A stretch of DNA of 64,000 bases from NCBI RefSeq assembly GCF_003478035.1, contig NZ_QUEP01000004.1, positions 124,001 through 188,000 of the forward strand, read 5' to 3'. Source of the stretch: Clostridium sp. OF03-18AA (GTDB lineage Bacteria > Bacillota > Clostridia > Lachnospirales > Lachnospiraceae). How positions within the stretch are numbered: the first letter of the stretch is position 1; the number at the start of each line of letters is the position of its first letter. Both the position numbers and the translations under genes were made by a program. This document shows, one piece after another, positions 8,317-16,867 of the stretch. The notes under the pieces were generated by a model that worked only from the letters and a program-made list of their open reading frames with translations, made no database searches and had not been told where the DNA came from.

Positions 8317-8388
8317 AGCTAAGAAATGTGGTGAACTTTTCTCATGCGACGCAAAAACCCCAGAGGCTGCCACCTCTGGGGTTTTCTT
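8317..8388 (+). ncRNA. Possible ~70-nt small RNA
   Basis: A promoter-like pair TTGACA (8284-8289) and TATGAT (8305-8310) with a 15-base spacer is followed within 80 bases by a strong hairpin, CCCCAGAGG (8358-8366) with CCTCTGGGG (8373-8381), and TTTTCTT. No convincing ORF or ribosome binding site lies between. The short spacer weakens the promoter call. The terminator alone could instead stop the leftward tRNA transcript. Confidence 0.35.
8353..8388. terminator. Strong bidirectional hairpin terminator
   Basis: A 9-bp GC-rich stem, CCCCAGAGG with CCTCTGGGG, has A-runs and T-runs on both sides, so it can work on either strand. Confidence 0.75.
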
Positions 8389-8414
8389 GTATTAATGAAA
8401 ACTATGATAGATAT

Positions 8415-8449
8415 AAAAAAAGAAGCTGTATGGAATTCCATACAGCTTC
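8415..8449 (-). terminator. Terminator of the tRNA-Pro/tRNA-Glu unit
   Basis: On the reverse strand GAAGCTGTATGG pairs with CCATACAGCTTC around an AATT loop, followed by seven T. It starts one base after the 3' end of tRNA-Glu. Confidence 0.9.
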
Positions 8450-8450
8450 A

Positions 8451-8522
8451 TGACCTGTCCGGGAATCGAACCCGGGTTTACGCCGTGAGAGGGCGTCGTC
8501 TTGACCGCTTGACCAACAGGCC
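8451..8522 (-). tRNA. tRNA-Glu (CTC)
   Basis: On the reverse strand the acceptor arms GGCCTGT and ACAGGTC pair with A as discriminator. The anticodon loop CTCTCAC gives CUC, reading GAG. The T-loop GGGTTCGATTCCC is standard. CCA is not encoded. It lies 4 bases after tRNA-Pro in the same transcript. Confidence 0.93.
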
Positions 8523-8526
8523 GGAA

Positions 8527-8600
8527 TCGAGGCGACAAGATTCGAACTTGCGACCTCTGCGTCCCGAACGCAGCGCTCTACCAAACTGAGCCACGCCTCG
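8527..8600 (-). tRNA. tRNA-Pro (CGG)
   Basis: On the reverse strand the acceptor arms CGAGGCG and CGCCTCG pair, with A as discriminator. The anticodon stem CTGCG/CGCAG holds loop TTCGGGA, anticodon CGG, reading CCG. T-arm: CAAGTTCGAATCTTG. CCA is not encoded. Confidence 0.93.
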
Positions 8601-8647
8601 ATGTCTTTAAGGCTTTGTGTTTTGTGCTGTTCACCAGCGACTCGTAT

Positions 8648-8676
8648 ATAATAGCATGACCTTGAAAAAAATGCAA
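8648..8676 (-). promoter_or_regulatory. SigA promoter of the tRNA unit
   Basis: On the reverse strand TTGCAT (8676-8671), a 17-base spacer and TATTAT (8653-8648) precede the tRNA genes by about 48 bases. Confidence 0.75.
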
Positions 8677-9371
8677 GCGTTTTTTTGAAAAAATTTCAAT
8701 TTTTTGAAAAAAAGTTTTTTCGGCGAATCTTCCGGGATCAAGAAAAACCTCACAAAGCCTTATTTTATAAGGAAAAACAGCAATCGATGGGTATGGGAAT
8801 CATGCGCTGCGAGCAGGAAGAAAAATGTCCGGAAAGTTCACAGAAACCAAAAAAATCGAAAAGAAACATGAAAATTCAATTCAAAGATCGATAAGAACAC
8901 TATGACCCTGACGGCAGATCCTAAATGCAAGCAATATGAAGATGCATGAATCATATTTCAGTACAGTCTGTTATACAGAACTGTATTTCAAGCGATTGAC
9001 GGAATGAATAAAAAGACTGCCGCATTTCTACTCCTGCGGCAGTCCCAAAAAGAGGGGATTTATATTGTAAATGTTTTTAAAACAAAAGGGAGGGACCGGC
9101 AGAACGCTCTGCCGGTCAAGTATGAAAAAGTATATTTTGTTCCAGGCTTGCTGTCCTGTTACGCTTTACAGGATACTGGAAAAATGTGTCGAAATATTGT
9201 GTTTGATGTGAAAAAATTGTGAAATCGCTGTAGGATAGAATGCTCACCTGGAAGGAAGCTCCTTTTTTCGGGCATGAGTTTTCTGGAGTGGAAATTACGG
9301 AGAGAAAGAAGGCGGGGAGGATCGTGCAGATCAAGACTGATAAAATTATAACAATTTCTACTCCGAAACGG
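8677..9371. other. Long intergenic region between tRNA promoter and gpmI
   Basis: No convincing gene. It holds two strong hairpins: 9007-9044 (GACTGCCGCA with TGCGGCAGTC, with a T-run only on the reverse strand) and 9095-9116 (ACCGGCAGA-acgc-TCTGCCGGT). The first looks like a reverse-strand terminator without a recognisable gene in front of it, so a leftward short transcript from about 9120-9250 is possible. The 69-codon ORF at 8685 has low-complexity Lys/Phe composition and no ribosome binding site. Confidence 0.5.
9007..9044 (-). terminator. Orphan reverse-strand terminator
   Basis: GACTGCCGCA (9015-9024) pairs with TGCGGCAGTC (9035-9044). On the reverse strand the stem is followed by TTTTTATT. 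No leftward gene is seen upstream. Confidence 0.6.
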
Positions 9372-9400
9372 TTGCAGGAACGTTCTAATTGGTATAAAAT
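9372..9400 (+). promoter_or_regulatory. Likely gpmI promoter
   Basis: TTGCAG (9372-9377), a 17-base spacer and TAAAAT (9395-9400). The 5' leader to gpmI would be about 145 bases. Confidence 0.5.
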
Positions 9401-9550
9401 ATAGATGTTTCTGCGATGATAGTACCGATATCAAAGCGTTGGACGGAAAGCTCCGTTCCGACCGCAGAAATATGATTGCATTTATAAAGAGCGCAGGAAG
9501 CTGCCGTTTGGAGCTGGCTCCTGCAGTCACGCAATAAAGGAGAAAAAATC

Positions 9551-11095
9551 ATGAGCAAAAAGCCAGTAGTGTTAATGATCCTCGATGGTTACGGACTGAA
9601 TAAAACACATGAAGGAAATGCGGTATATGAGGCGAAGAAGCCGGTGATGGACCGCTTAATGAAGGAGTGCCCGTTTGTGGAAGGTCAGGCCAGCGGACTC
9701 GCTGTCGGACTTCCGGAGGGCCAGATGGGAAACTCTGAGGTCGGACATCTGAACATGGGCGCAGGGCGCATCGTTTACCAGGAACTGACAAGAATCACAA
9801 AATCCATTCAGGATGGAGATTTCTTCAAGAACGAAGAGTTCCTCGCAGCTGTTGAAAACTGTAAAAAGAACAATTCCGCACTGCACCTGTTCGGACTCTT
9901 ATCCGACGGCGGCGTGCACAGCCATATCACTCATGTCTACGGACTCTTAGAGCTTGCAAAGAGAAACGGACTCGACAAGGTATTCGTTCACTGCTTCCTT
10001 GATGGACGTGATACACCGCCGGCATCCGGAAAGGATTTTGTTGCGGCTCTGGAAGAGAAGATGAAAGAACTCGGCGTCGGCAAGGTTGCATCTGTGATGG
10101 GACGTTATTATGCGATGGACCGTGACAACCGCTGGGATCGTGTGGAGCTTGCGTATAAGGCACTGACAGCAGGTGAGGGCAATAAGGGAACATCAGCGAC
10201 GGCCCTGATTCAGGCGTCCTACGATGACGGAAAGACAGATGAGTTCGTTGTTCCGGCTGTCGTGACAGGAGAAGATGGAAATGCGATCGGAACCATTAAG
10301 GACAATGATTCCGTGATCTTCTTCAACTTCCGTCCGGACCGCGCAAGAGAGATGACCCGCGCATTCTGTGATGACGAGTTTACAGGATTTGCGAGAGCGA
10401 AGAGGATCAAGACCACCTATGTATGCTTTGTTGATTACGATGAGACGATCCCGAACAAACTTGTCGCATTCAAGAAAGAGACGATCAAGAATACTCTCGG
10501 TGAGTTCCTTGCTGCCCACGGGAAGACTCAGGCGAGAATTGCTGAGACAGAGAAATATGCCCACGTTACCTTCTTCTTCAACGGCGGCGTTGAGGAACCG
10601 AATCCGGGTGAGGACCGTATCCTCGTGAAGTCCCCGAAGGTCGCAACCTATGACCTTCAGCCGGAGATGAGCGCACCGGCCGTTTGTGAGAAGCTGACAG
10701 ACGCGATCCGCTCCGGAAAATATGATGTTATCATCGTAAACTTCGCAAATCCGGATATGGTAGGCCACACAGGTGTTGAGAACGCAGCGATCAAGGCCAT
10801 CGAGGCTGTCGACGAGTGCGTTGGAAAAGCAGTTGAGGCAATCAAAGAGGTTGATGGCGTGATGTTCATCTGTGCTGACCACGGAAACGCAGAGCAGCTG
10901 ATCGACTACAAGACAGGAGAGCCGTGGACCGCTCACACAACAAACCCGGTTCCGTTCATTCTTGTAAACGCGGGCGAGGGCTACGGCCTCAGAGAAGGCG
11001 GCTGCCTCGCAGATATCGCTCCGACCCTGATTGAACTTATGGGAATGGAACAGCCGAAAGAGATGACTGGTAAGTCTCTGCTTGTGAGAAAGTAA
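9551..11095 (+). CDS. gpmI: Cofactor-independent phosphoglycerate mutase
   Basis: A 514-residue enzyme, full family length, interconverting 3- and 2-phosphoglycerate in glycolysis with two manganese ions. It belongs to the alkaline-phosphatase superfamily. The phosphoserine motif is seen in MGNSEVGHLNMGAGR near residue 60; metal ligands are in ILDGYG at the start and in ADHGNAE near residue 440. AAAGGAG precedes the ATG. It is probably monocistronic, with a promoter at 9372 and a terminator at 11138. A degenerate copy of its last 15 codons and of its terminator lies 4 kb downstream (15034-15168). Confidence 0.97.
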   Translation: MSKKPVVLMILDGYGLNKTHEGNAVYEAKKPVMDRLMKECPFVEGQASGLAVGLPEGQMGNSEVGHLNMGAGRIVYQELTRITKSIQDGDFFKNEEFLAAVENCKKNNSALHLFGLLSDGGVHSHITHVYGLLELAKRNGLDKVFVHCFLDGRDTPPASGKDFVAALEEKMKELGVGKVASVMGRYYAMDRDNRWDRVELAYKALTAGEGNKGTSATALIQASYDDGKTDEFVVPAVVTGEDGNAIGTIKDNDSVIFFNFRPDRAREMTRAFCDDEFTGFARAKRIKTTYVCFVDYDETIPNKLVAFKKETIKNTLGEFLAAHGKTQARIAETEKYAHVTFFFNGGVEEPNPGEDRILVKSPKVATYDLQPEMSAPAVCEKLTDAIRSGKYDVIIVNFANPDMVGHTGVENAAIKAIEAVDECVGKAVEAIKEVDGVMFICADHGNAEQLIDYKTGEPWTAHTTNPVPFILVNAGEGYGLREGGCLADIAPTLIELMGMEQPKEMTGKSLLVRK

Positions 11096-11137
11096 TAAAG
11101 GCTGGTGTGTTGTAAAACAGCGGCAGAAAATATGAAG

Positions 11138-11190
11138 AATAGTTCCGGCAGTGTGGACGCAGAGAGTCTGTATGCCGGGACTATTTTTTT
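11138..11190 (+). terminator. gpmI terminator
   Basis: AATAGTTCCGGCA (11138-11150) pairs with TGCCGGGACTATT, followed by a run of T. A diverged copy is at 15118-15168. Confidence 0.88.
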
Positions 11191-11266
11191 GTGCACACTT
11201 GACATAAGGATTCCCGGCGCATTAAGATGAAGGAAATGATTTCGGACAGGACAGAAGGAGAGCAGT

Positions 11267-11524
11267 ATGGAACAGGAAACAAGAATCGCGGTAGTGGGAA
11301 TTATTGTGGAAGATAAAGAGGCTGTGGAGGAGATCAACAGAATCCTTCACGATTACAGCCCGTATATTATCGGAAGAATGGGACTTCCGTACGAGAAGAA
11401 ACAAGTGAACATCATCAGCGTCATCGTTGACGCCCCGTCTGACCGGATCAGTGCGCTTTCAGGGAAGCTTGGAAAGATCAAGGGGATCAGTGCGAAGGTG
11501 ATGTATTCGAAGAACGGGCAGTAG
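11267..11524 (+). CDS. TM1266-family iron-only hydrogenase system regulator
   Basis: An 85-residue ACT-like protein of the TM1266 family (TIGR03959), usually found with [FeFe]-hydrogenase maturation genes. Visible features: [19 protein letters not shown], then [10 protein letters not shown] and the paired strand [11 protein letters not shown]. Its proposed regulatory role rests on genomic association only, and no hyd genes are in this window. AGAAGGAG precedes the ATG. It lies 9 bases before the uvrA-like gene and is probably co-transcribed with it. Confidence 0.88.
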   Translation: MEQETRIAVVGIIVEDKEAVEEINRILHDYSPYIIGRMGLPYEKKQVNIISVIVDAPSDRISALSGKLGKIKGISAKVMYSKNGQ

Positions 11525-11533
11525 GGAGAAACT

Positions 11534-14011
11534 ATGATCGAAAAAATCAAGATCCGCGGCGCACGGGTCCATAACTTGAAAAATATTGATGTGGACGTTC
11601 CTTTAAACAAGATCGTCGCCATCGGCGGAGTCTCGGGTTCAGGAAAATCATCTCTGGCTCTGGGTGTCCTCTACGCGGAAGGCTCCAGGCGCTACTTAGA
11701 GGCTCTCTCCACCTACACGAGACGCCGCATGACCCAGGCGGCGAAGGCACAGGTGGATGAGGCACTCTATGTCCCAGCGGCGCTGGCGCTTCACCAGAGG
11801 CCTGGAATCCCGGGGATCCGCAGTACCTTCGGAACAGGAACGGAGCTTTTAAACAGCCTGCGCCTTATGGTGTCGAGACTGGCGAGCCACCGATGTCCGA
11901 ACGGACATTATATCGAACCAACCCTTCTTGTGGCGGCGGGAAAGGAACTTGCCTGTCCGAAGTGCGGGGAAAAATTTTACGCCCCGTCGGCGGAGGAACT
12001 GGCCTTCAACAGCCAAGGCGCCTGCAGGACATGCGACGGAACGGGAATCGTACGCACTGTTGACCGTGCGGCTCTGGTGCCGGATGAATCCCTTACCATC
12101 GATGAGGGCGCGGTAGCTCCGTGGAATTCCCTCATGTGGTCTTTGATGACGGACGTCTGCCGGGAGATGGGGGTGCGGACGGACGTGCCATTTAAGGATC
12201 TCACGGAGAAGGAAAAGAACATTGTATACAACGGACCGGCGGAGAAAAAGCACATCTTTTACCATGCCAAGAACAGCAATCAGGCGGGTGAGCTTGATTT
12301 TACTTATTATAATGCGGTCTACACGGTGGAGAATGCCCTGGCGAAGGTAAAAGACGAAAAGGGCATGAAGCGAGTGGAAAAGTTCTTAAAACAGGACATC
12401 TGCCCGGATTGCGGCGGTTCCAGACTCTCGGAGGCAGCGAGAGCGCCGAGGCTCCGGGGAATCTCCCTGGATGAGATGTGCCGAATGCCATTAAATAACC
12501 TCACGGAGTGGGTCCGCAGTGTGCCGTGGTCTCTTCCGAAGGAGATGCGCCCGATGGCGGAGAATATCTGCGCGTCATTTATAGAGGTGGCAAAGCGGTT
12601 ATTAGACCTTGGGTTGGGATATCTCTCCCTGGACCGCGCCGCATCTACACTCTCCACTGGGGAACGCCAGAGAATGCAGCTCGCGAGAGCCGTGAGAAAC
12701 CGCACGACGGGTGTCCTCTATGTGCTGGACGAGCCGTCTATCGGTCTTCACCCGTCGAATATCGAGGGACTCACCGGTGTCATGCATGACCTGATTGCAG
12801 ACGGAAACTCCGTAGTTCTCGTGGATCATGACGTCCAGATCTTAAAGGAGTCTGACTGGATGATCGAGATGGGACCGGAAGCCGGGGCTGGCGGCGGAAC
12901 CGTCATTGCGGAGGGGACCATCGGGGAGATCGAAGAATCGGGAAAGTCGGTATTGGGACCGTTCCTATCCGGAAAAGCGGATACCTGCACGAGAGTCCGG
13001 GCGAATCGGGAGAATATGTTTGAGTATGGAAAAATCCATATCTCCACCGGAAATATCCACACGGTAAAACCTTTGTCTGCGGATATCCCGAAAGGTCGGA
13101 TGACCGTGGTCACAGGAGTTTCCGGCTCCGGAAAGACGACTTTCGTCTTAGAGAGTCTGATCCCGGCGTTATCCGCCATGATTCACGGCGAAAAACGTCC
13201 GGAACACGTCCATGAGATCCAGGCGGAGGGGATCCGTCAAGTGAAGCTCATCGACGCGGCACCCATCGGCACGAATGTCCGCTCCACGGTGGCGACCTAT
13301 GCGAATGTCCATGATGAGCTGCGAAAGATCTTTGCGAGAACACCGGACGCGAACCGTCTTGGGTATAAGACCGGGGATTTCTCCTACAATACGGGAAAAC
13401 TCCGCTGCCCTGGATGTGACGGAACAGGCGTGATCAGCCTGGATGTCCAGTTCCTGCCAGACGTGGAGATCCCGTGCCCGGACTGCCGCGGATCGAGGTA
13501 CGCGAAGGAGGCGAATCTCGTGAAGCACACGGATAAAAGGGGAGTTTCCCATTCCCTGCCGGAATTTATGGATATGGATATCAATACGGCGCTGGAGAAT
13601 TGCAGGGATATGAAGATTGTCTCCCAGAGACTGTATGTATTAAAGGATTTAGGACTTGGCTACTTGACTCTGGGCGAGGAGACCCCGAGTCTCTCCGGCG
13701 GCGAGGCCCAGCGACTGAAACTCGCAAGCGAGATGGGAAAAGCCCAGGAGGACACGGTCTTCGTCTTCGATGAGCCGACGATCGGTCTTCACCCGGCGGA
13801 TGTCCAGGTTCTCCTCGGTGTATTCCAGACGCTGATTGAAAACGGAGCCACCGTCCTTGTCATCGAACACGACCTGGATGTGATTAAAAATGCCGACTAC
13901 ATCATCGACATGGGCCCTGGCGGCGGAGAACAGGGCGGCCGGATTGTTGCGTGTGGGACGCCGGAGGAGATCAAAAATGTGAAAGAAAGTGTGACGGGGA
14001 GATACCTGTAA
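11534..14011 (+). CDS. Class II UvrA-like ATPase (UvrA2)
   Basis: An 825-residue tandem ABC ATPase of the UvrA family, about 110 residues shorter than standard UvrA, as in the class II (UvrA2/DrrC-like) branch. First cassette: Walker [10 protein letters not shown] near residue 35, Cys pairs of a zinc module ([16 protein letters not shown]), signature LSTGERQRM, Walker [12 protein letters not shown]. Second cassette: Walker [10 protein letters not shown] near 535, CPGCDGTG and CPDCRGS, signature LSGGEAQRL, Walker [12 protein letters not shown]. UvrA2 proteins are linked to damage or drug tolerance rather than core nucleotide excision repair. No uvrB is near. GGGAGAAACT precedes the ATG. Confidence 0.88.
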   Translation: MIEKIKIRGARVHNLKNIDVDVPLNKIVAIGGVSGSGKSSLALGVLYAEGSRRYLEALSTYTRRRMTQAAKAQVDEALYVPAALALHQRPGIPGIRSTFGTGTELLNSLRLMVSRLASHRCPNGHYIEPTLLVAAGKELACPKCGEKFYAPSAEELAFNSQGACRTCDGTGIVRTVDRAALVPDESLTIDEGAVAPWNSLMWSLMTDVCREMGVRTDVPFKDLTEKEKNIVYNGPAEKKHIFYHAKNSNQAGELDFTYYNAVYTVENALAKVKDEKGMKRVEKFLKQDICPDCGGSRLSEAARAPRLRGISLDEMCRMPLNNLTEWVRSVPWSLPKEMRPMAENICASFIEVAKRLLDLGLGYLSLDRAASTLSTGERQRMQLARAVRNRTTGVLYVLDEPSIGLHPSNIEGLTGVMHDLIADGNSVVLVDHDVQILKESDWMIEMGPEAGAGGGTVIAEGTIGEIEESGKSVLGPFLSGKADTCTRVRANRENMFEYGKIHISTGNIHTVKPLSADIPKGRMTVVTGVSGSGKTTFVLESLIPALSAMIHGEKRPEHVHEIQAEGIRQVKLIDAAPIGTNVRSTVATYANVHDELRKIFARTPDANRLGYKTGDFSYNTGKLRCPGCDGTGVISLDVQFLPDVEIPCPDCRGSRYAKEANLVKHTDKRGVSHSLPEFMDMDINTALENCRDMKIVSQRLYVLKDLGLGYLTLGEETPSLSGGEAQRLKLASEMGKAQEDTVFVFDEPTIGLHPADVQVLLGVFQTLIENGATVLVIEHDLDVIKNADYIIDMGPGGGEQGGRIVACGTPEEIKNVKESVTGRYL

Positions 14012-14051
14012 GGTGGAGTACATATAATACAAGATATTTAGACGAAGTTAC

Positions 14052-14104
14052 TTGTAAATAAAAATATATCCGCTATAATATACTCAATGAGTATATTATA
14101 GCGG
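14052..14104 (+). promoter_or_regulatory. Promoter with perfect 35-bp palindrome
   Basis: TTGTAA (14052-14057), a 16-base spacer and TATAAT (14074-14079). The -10 lies inside a perfect palindrome: arm CCGCTATAATATACTCA (14070-14086), one central A, and the exact reverse complement (14088-14104). The right arm runs into the ribosome binding site GCGGAGG of the following HTH gene. It is an obvious operator candidate for that protein and, in RNA, a hairpin next to the ribosome binding site. Confidence 0.85.
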
Positions 14105-14111
14105 AGGATCA

Positions 14112-14825
14112 ATGGAAAACAAAGAAATATTAAAAGAACTTAGAAGCATTATGGGACTAAATCGCCGGGAATTTGCGGAGTATTTTTGCATCCCATACAG
14201 GACAGTGCAGGAATGGGAACTTGCACATCGGAATATGCCGGATTATCTGTTAAGATTGATGTTGTATAGTGAGAAGCTGCGGAGTGAGAATAAATTTTAT
14301 AGTGCCAGTAAAAATGTTTCTATTATTCAAGATGAATTCGGGAAAAATATCGTAATTATAAACGATATACGGTTTAAGGGAAAAAGAAATATCGATTGGG
14401 AAGAAGTTGAAAAATATTTAAAAGAATATATTGGAGAGTGTTACGAGATAGCAGAGTCATCAGAAAAAATATATATTGGAAAAGAATTCCCTGATGAATT
14501 TGCAAACGCAAAAGATGCTCGTGGTTTAAAGGGGGCAAATGCAAAGGCAAAAGCTAACGCGGCACAGGCAATTAAGGAATTAATACAAATAGCAGAGAAT
14601 AAATCAGAATTTCCAGATTATGGAGATAGACATGGAAATAGAGCTAAAAATGGTTGGTATCGTTATGATGTACGATTTGGTCTGCCTGTTTACGAAGAAA
14701 ATGGCACCTTGATTCGCTATAATATTTTCTCAGCAAGAATGCTTGTGCGGCACGATGCAGATGGAAAAATGTATCTTTATGATATTTTGCGCACAAAAAA
14801 AGAAGCGAGCAACCCGCTTGAGTAA
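14112..14825 (+). CDS. HTH protein with polyvalent-protein-type C-terminal domain
   Basis: A 237-residue protein. Residues 1-55 form an HTH (LRSIMGLNRREFAEYFCIP, then RTVQEWELAHRNMP) of the kind seen in antitoxin-like regulators. The remainder has GANAKAKANAAQAIKELI and a C-terminal block with DRHGNRAKNGWYRYDVRF and MLVRHDADGKMYLYDI. These His/Arg/Lys-rich blocks resemble phage or plasmid polyvalent-protein domains (LPD3 or BECR RNase-like) as I recall them; this is tentative. The gene is AT-rich compared with its neighbours, has its own palindromic operator and a terminator overlapping its 3' end, so it is probably an acquired single-gene module. A toxin-regulator fusion is one possibility. 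Confidence 0.65.
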   Translation: MENKEILKELRSIMGLNRREFAEYFCIPYRTVQEWELAHRNMPDYLLRLMLYSEKLRSENKFYSASKNVSIIQDEFGKNIVIINDIRFKGKRNIDWEEVEKYLKEYIGECYEIAESSEKIYIGKEFPDEFANAKDARGLKGANAKAKANAAQAIKELIQIAENKSEFPDYGDRHGNRAKNGWYRYDVRFGLPVYEENGTLIRYNIFSARMLVRHDADGKMYLYDILRTKKEASNPLE

Positions 14826-14859
14826 TAATACTGTACGGTCGCAAAACCCGCTTCTTTTT
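14797..14859 (+). terminator. Terminator overlapping the HTH gene 3' end
   Basis: AAAAAGAAGCG (14797-14807), inside the CDS, pairs with CGCTTCTTTTT (14849-14859). The loop also holds a second CCCGCTT/AAGCGGG option. Confidence 0.65.
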
Positions 14860-15033
14860 GTCATTCTAACATTGAATAAAAAAAATGTCAAGGATTTATA
14901 CATCTTGAGTTTCCGTACTTTTATCCACTCTCCCCTGCTTTCACAGGCTCTGCTATAAACAACTTTCAAAAAATACCAAAACATAAGGAAGACGGAAGCT
15001 GGGACGGCACGGACAGCTGGCGCGGGCAATAAG

Positions 15034-15168
15034 GGAACAGCCGAAAAAGATGACTGGTAAGTCTCTGTTGGTAAGAGAGTAAGAGAACTTTGGCGCAATA
15101 AGATCATGTAAAAATAAAAACAGTTCCGGCGATATGGACAGAAGTGTCTGTATGCCGGGACTGTTTTT
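15034..15168 (+). pseudogene. Relic of a second gpmI 3' end with its terminator
   Basis: From 15034 the sequence encodes EQPKKMTGKSLLVRE and a stop, against EQPKEMTGKSLLVRK at the end of gpmI (11047-11094). After a diverged stretch follows a copy of the gpmI terminator (GTTCCGGC paired with GCCGGGAC, 15118-15168). Differences are mostly synonymous, so this is an old duplicate or paralogue remnant. No upstream gpmI sequence is recognisable. The preceding gap (14860-15033) holds nothing else recognisable. Confidence 0.8.
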
Positions 15169-15208
15169 ATGTAACAGGAAATTAAGATAAAAGAAATCTT
15201 GCATGGCA

Positions 15209-15820
15209 TTATTCCCGTATGATATCAAGCAGGGTGTCATCTCTGGTTTCGAACCATTTCATAAAGGCATACCATTTTTTGCCATAAGGCGTATGCTTCC
15301 GAACAAAAAATGTATAGACGATCATGATTACCGCCATCTCGATCATTCCGAAAACAAGTCCAAATGCGAATATATCGGTTATTTTGTTGGATTCATCATT
15401 AGAAATCACGCCTTTCAGCTGGTTTTGGTCATCTAATAATAAGGTTAATGCTCTCTGATGCGGAAAGTCTGTATCAAGATTTAAGCCAAGCCCGGCGACA
15501 TCATATTGATAGGAGCTGCCTTCTGTATACATTACCGTGGTCGGACTGGTTCGCACTCCTCCTTTAAAAGTCGTTGCATTATAAGCTGTCAGCAATTCAT
15601 TTGTCTTCAGGTTCTGGATGTGATGGCTTAACAGTACAGTGCCACAACAGATGATTATGGATATAAAGATCCAGAGAAGGCAGTGAAATATCATTTTCTT
15701 AAAGGCGTTTGTTACCTTTGCATAGGTTGCGTGATCTAAAGTTCTTTGCCCATAATCTAAAGCCGCTGCAACTTCATCAAAATTAATAGTGGTATGTAGA
15801 AATAAGCCTGCATTACTCAT
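15209..15820 (-). CDS. Membrane protein of unknown function next to a LytTR regulator
   Basis: A 203-residue protein with two hydrophobic segments: about residues 44-64 (IFHCLLWIFISIIICCGTVLL) and 150-170 (IFAFGLVFGMIEMAVIMIVY). A roughly 85-residue extracytoplasmic part rich in Thr, Tyr and Asp lies between, and a basic/aromatic C-terminal tail lies inside. No family is recognised. It follows the LytTR response regulator on the same strand, 64 bases downstream, so it may modulate or sense for it. It has no histidine-kinase motifs. Confidence 0.7.
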   Translation of the reverse strand: MSNAGLFLHTTINFDEVAAALDYGQRTLDHATYAKVTNAFKKMIFHCLLWIFISIIICCGTVLLSHHIQNLKTNELLTAYNATTFKGGVRTSPTTVMYTEGSSYQYDVAGLGLNLDTDFPHQRALTLLLDDQNQLKGVISNDESNKITDIFAFGLVFGMIEMAVIMIVYTFFVRKHTPYGKKWYAFMKWFETRDDTLLDIIRE

Positions 15821-15884
15821 CAGCTATTCCTCCGTAGGATTTATTTTCGCTATCTGATACTCCCGGTTTTTGGTCTAAAATATT

Positions 15885-16637
15885 TTATGAAATCATTCCC
15901 TTCCGCATATAGGTAAAAAGGTATTCCATAAATGCTTCCTTTGTCTCTTTTTTCTTTCGACGGCTGCAGAAAAGGCAGGAACCATTTTTTAGACGGACAG
16001 AACCATCCTCCTCCACAGAGATCACCTGCGAAAAATTGAGGAGGAGACTGCGGCCGCTCATATAAAAACGTCCGCCCTTTGGCAGCAGCGCCATTAGATC
16101 CGAAAAAGAGAGGCGCGTGGCAACGTCCCCTTTTAAGGTGTGGATGATCAGGCGGTGATTCTGCGTTTCCGCGTATAAAAAATCATCCAGAAGAATCCGC
16201 TGGCAGGATGACTGCCCCTGTCCAAGGACAGCCTGAATCTCAATGTAAGCCGGTTCGGAAAGAAAGGTGCGGATCTCATTGAGGCACCAGTCCAGAGCGT
16301 CTGCATCCACCGGCTTTAAGAGATAGTCAAGCGGATGTACCCGGTATCCCTCAAGGGAATAATCCCGCTCATTGCTCACAAAGATAAGAGGGATCCGTGC
16401 GGCAACAGCTCGAAGCTTTTCGGCTGTTTCAATCCCGTTCAGACCGTTTTTTGCAAGCATAATATCCATAAATACAGCGTTGAAAAGACCGGGGCGGAAA
16501 GCCTTTAAAAAGGCTTCACCGCTCTCATAGCAGGTAAAATCAGCCATTTCTCCATGCTCCTCGAAATTCTTCTGTATTAAATCGATCAGATGCTTCTGAT
16601 CGAAAACGAAATCTTCCACAATAGCAATATGCATCAT
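15885..16637 (-). CDS. LytTR-family response regulator
   Basis: A 250-residue response regulator (start ATG at 16637; GGGAGTG upstream on that strand). Receiver domain: HIAIVED at residues 2-8, phosphorylation site in VFMDIML, and SNERDYSLEGY and YLLKPVDA at the conserved Thr/Lys end. The LytTR DNA-binding domain (about 150-245) is recognised by LYAETQNHRLIIHT and RFYMSGRSLLLNFSQVISVE. No cognate histidine kinase is adjacent. It is transcribed divergently from the giant surface protein, whose promoter carries LytTR-type direct repeats. Confidence 0.9.
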   Translation of the reverse strand: MMHIAIVEDFVFDQKHLIDLIQKNFEEHGEMADFTCYESGEAFLKAFRPGLFNAVFMDIMLAKNGLNGIETAEKLRAVAARIPLIFVSNERDYSLEGYRVHPLDYLLKPVDADALDWCLNEIRTFLSEPAYIEIQAVLGQGQSSCQRILLDDFLYAETQNHRLIIHTLKGDVATRLSFSDLMALLPKGGRFYMSGRSLLLNFSQVISVEEDGSVRLKNGSCLFCSRRKKKETKEAFMEYLFTYMRKGMIS

Positions 16638-16680
16638 AATTTCAGCACTCCCTTCACCACGATGCTTCTGAACCAAATAG

Positions 16681-16739
16681 GTCGAGGTTTGACCATTTGC
16701 GTCGAGGTGGTTTTCAGAAAAACACGTAATTGATATACT
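16681..16739 (+). promoter_or_regulatory. LytTR-type direct repeats and surface-protein promoter
   Basis: Two perfect copies of GTCGAGGT start at 16681 and 16701, 20 bases apart, i.e. about two helical turns. This is the usual architecture of LytTR sites (short direct repeats at about 21-bp spacing). The second copy lies directly before a weak -35 TTTTCA (16711-16716), with a 17-base spacer and -10 TATACT (16734-16739). The site is well placed for activation of the surface gene by the divergent LytTR regulator. Confidence 0.7.
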
Positions 16740-16807
16740 ATTAGTATAGAAGATTATGCGAAAAATGTAAATATTGCGGGAACCTGATGTTTATCTCAGT
16801 CGAGAAG

Positions 16808-16859
16808 ACTCCCACCTCTTTCGGGTGGTGAGTAATAGCAAATTTGTCTCAGTGGGAGG
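16808..16859 (+). promoter_or_regulatory. Leader hairpin that can alternatively pair with the SD
   Basis: ACTCCCACC (16808-16816) can pair with GGTGGTGAGT (16824-16833, one bulge). It can also pair with the ribosome binding site GTGGGAG (16852-16858) of the surface protein. The two pairings exclude each other, which suggests translational control. Confidence 0.45.
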
Positions 16860-16867
16860 AAAATTGT

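Noticed and set aside
8685..8894. 69-codon Lys/Phe-rich ORF before gpmI
   Set aside because: No ribosome binding site and low-complexity AT-rich composition.
10193..10936. 247-codon reverse-strand ORF inside gpmI
   Set aside because: Antisense shadow of conserved gpmI codons; no start signal.
14730..15209. 159-codon reverse ORF over the gpmI relic
   Set aside because: Overlaps the HTH gene end and the relic; Cys/Phe-rich and without start signal.
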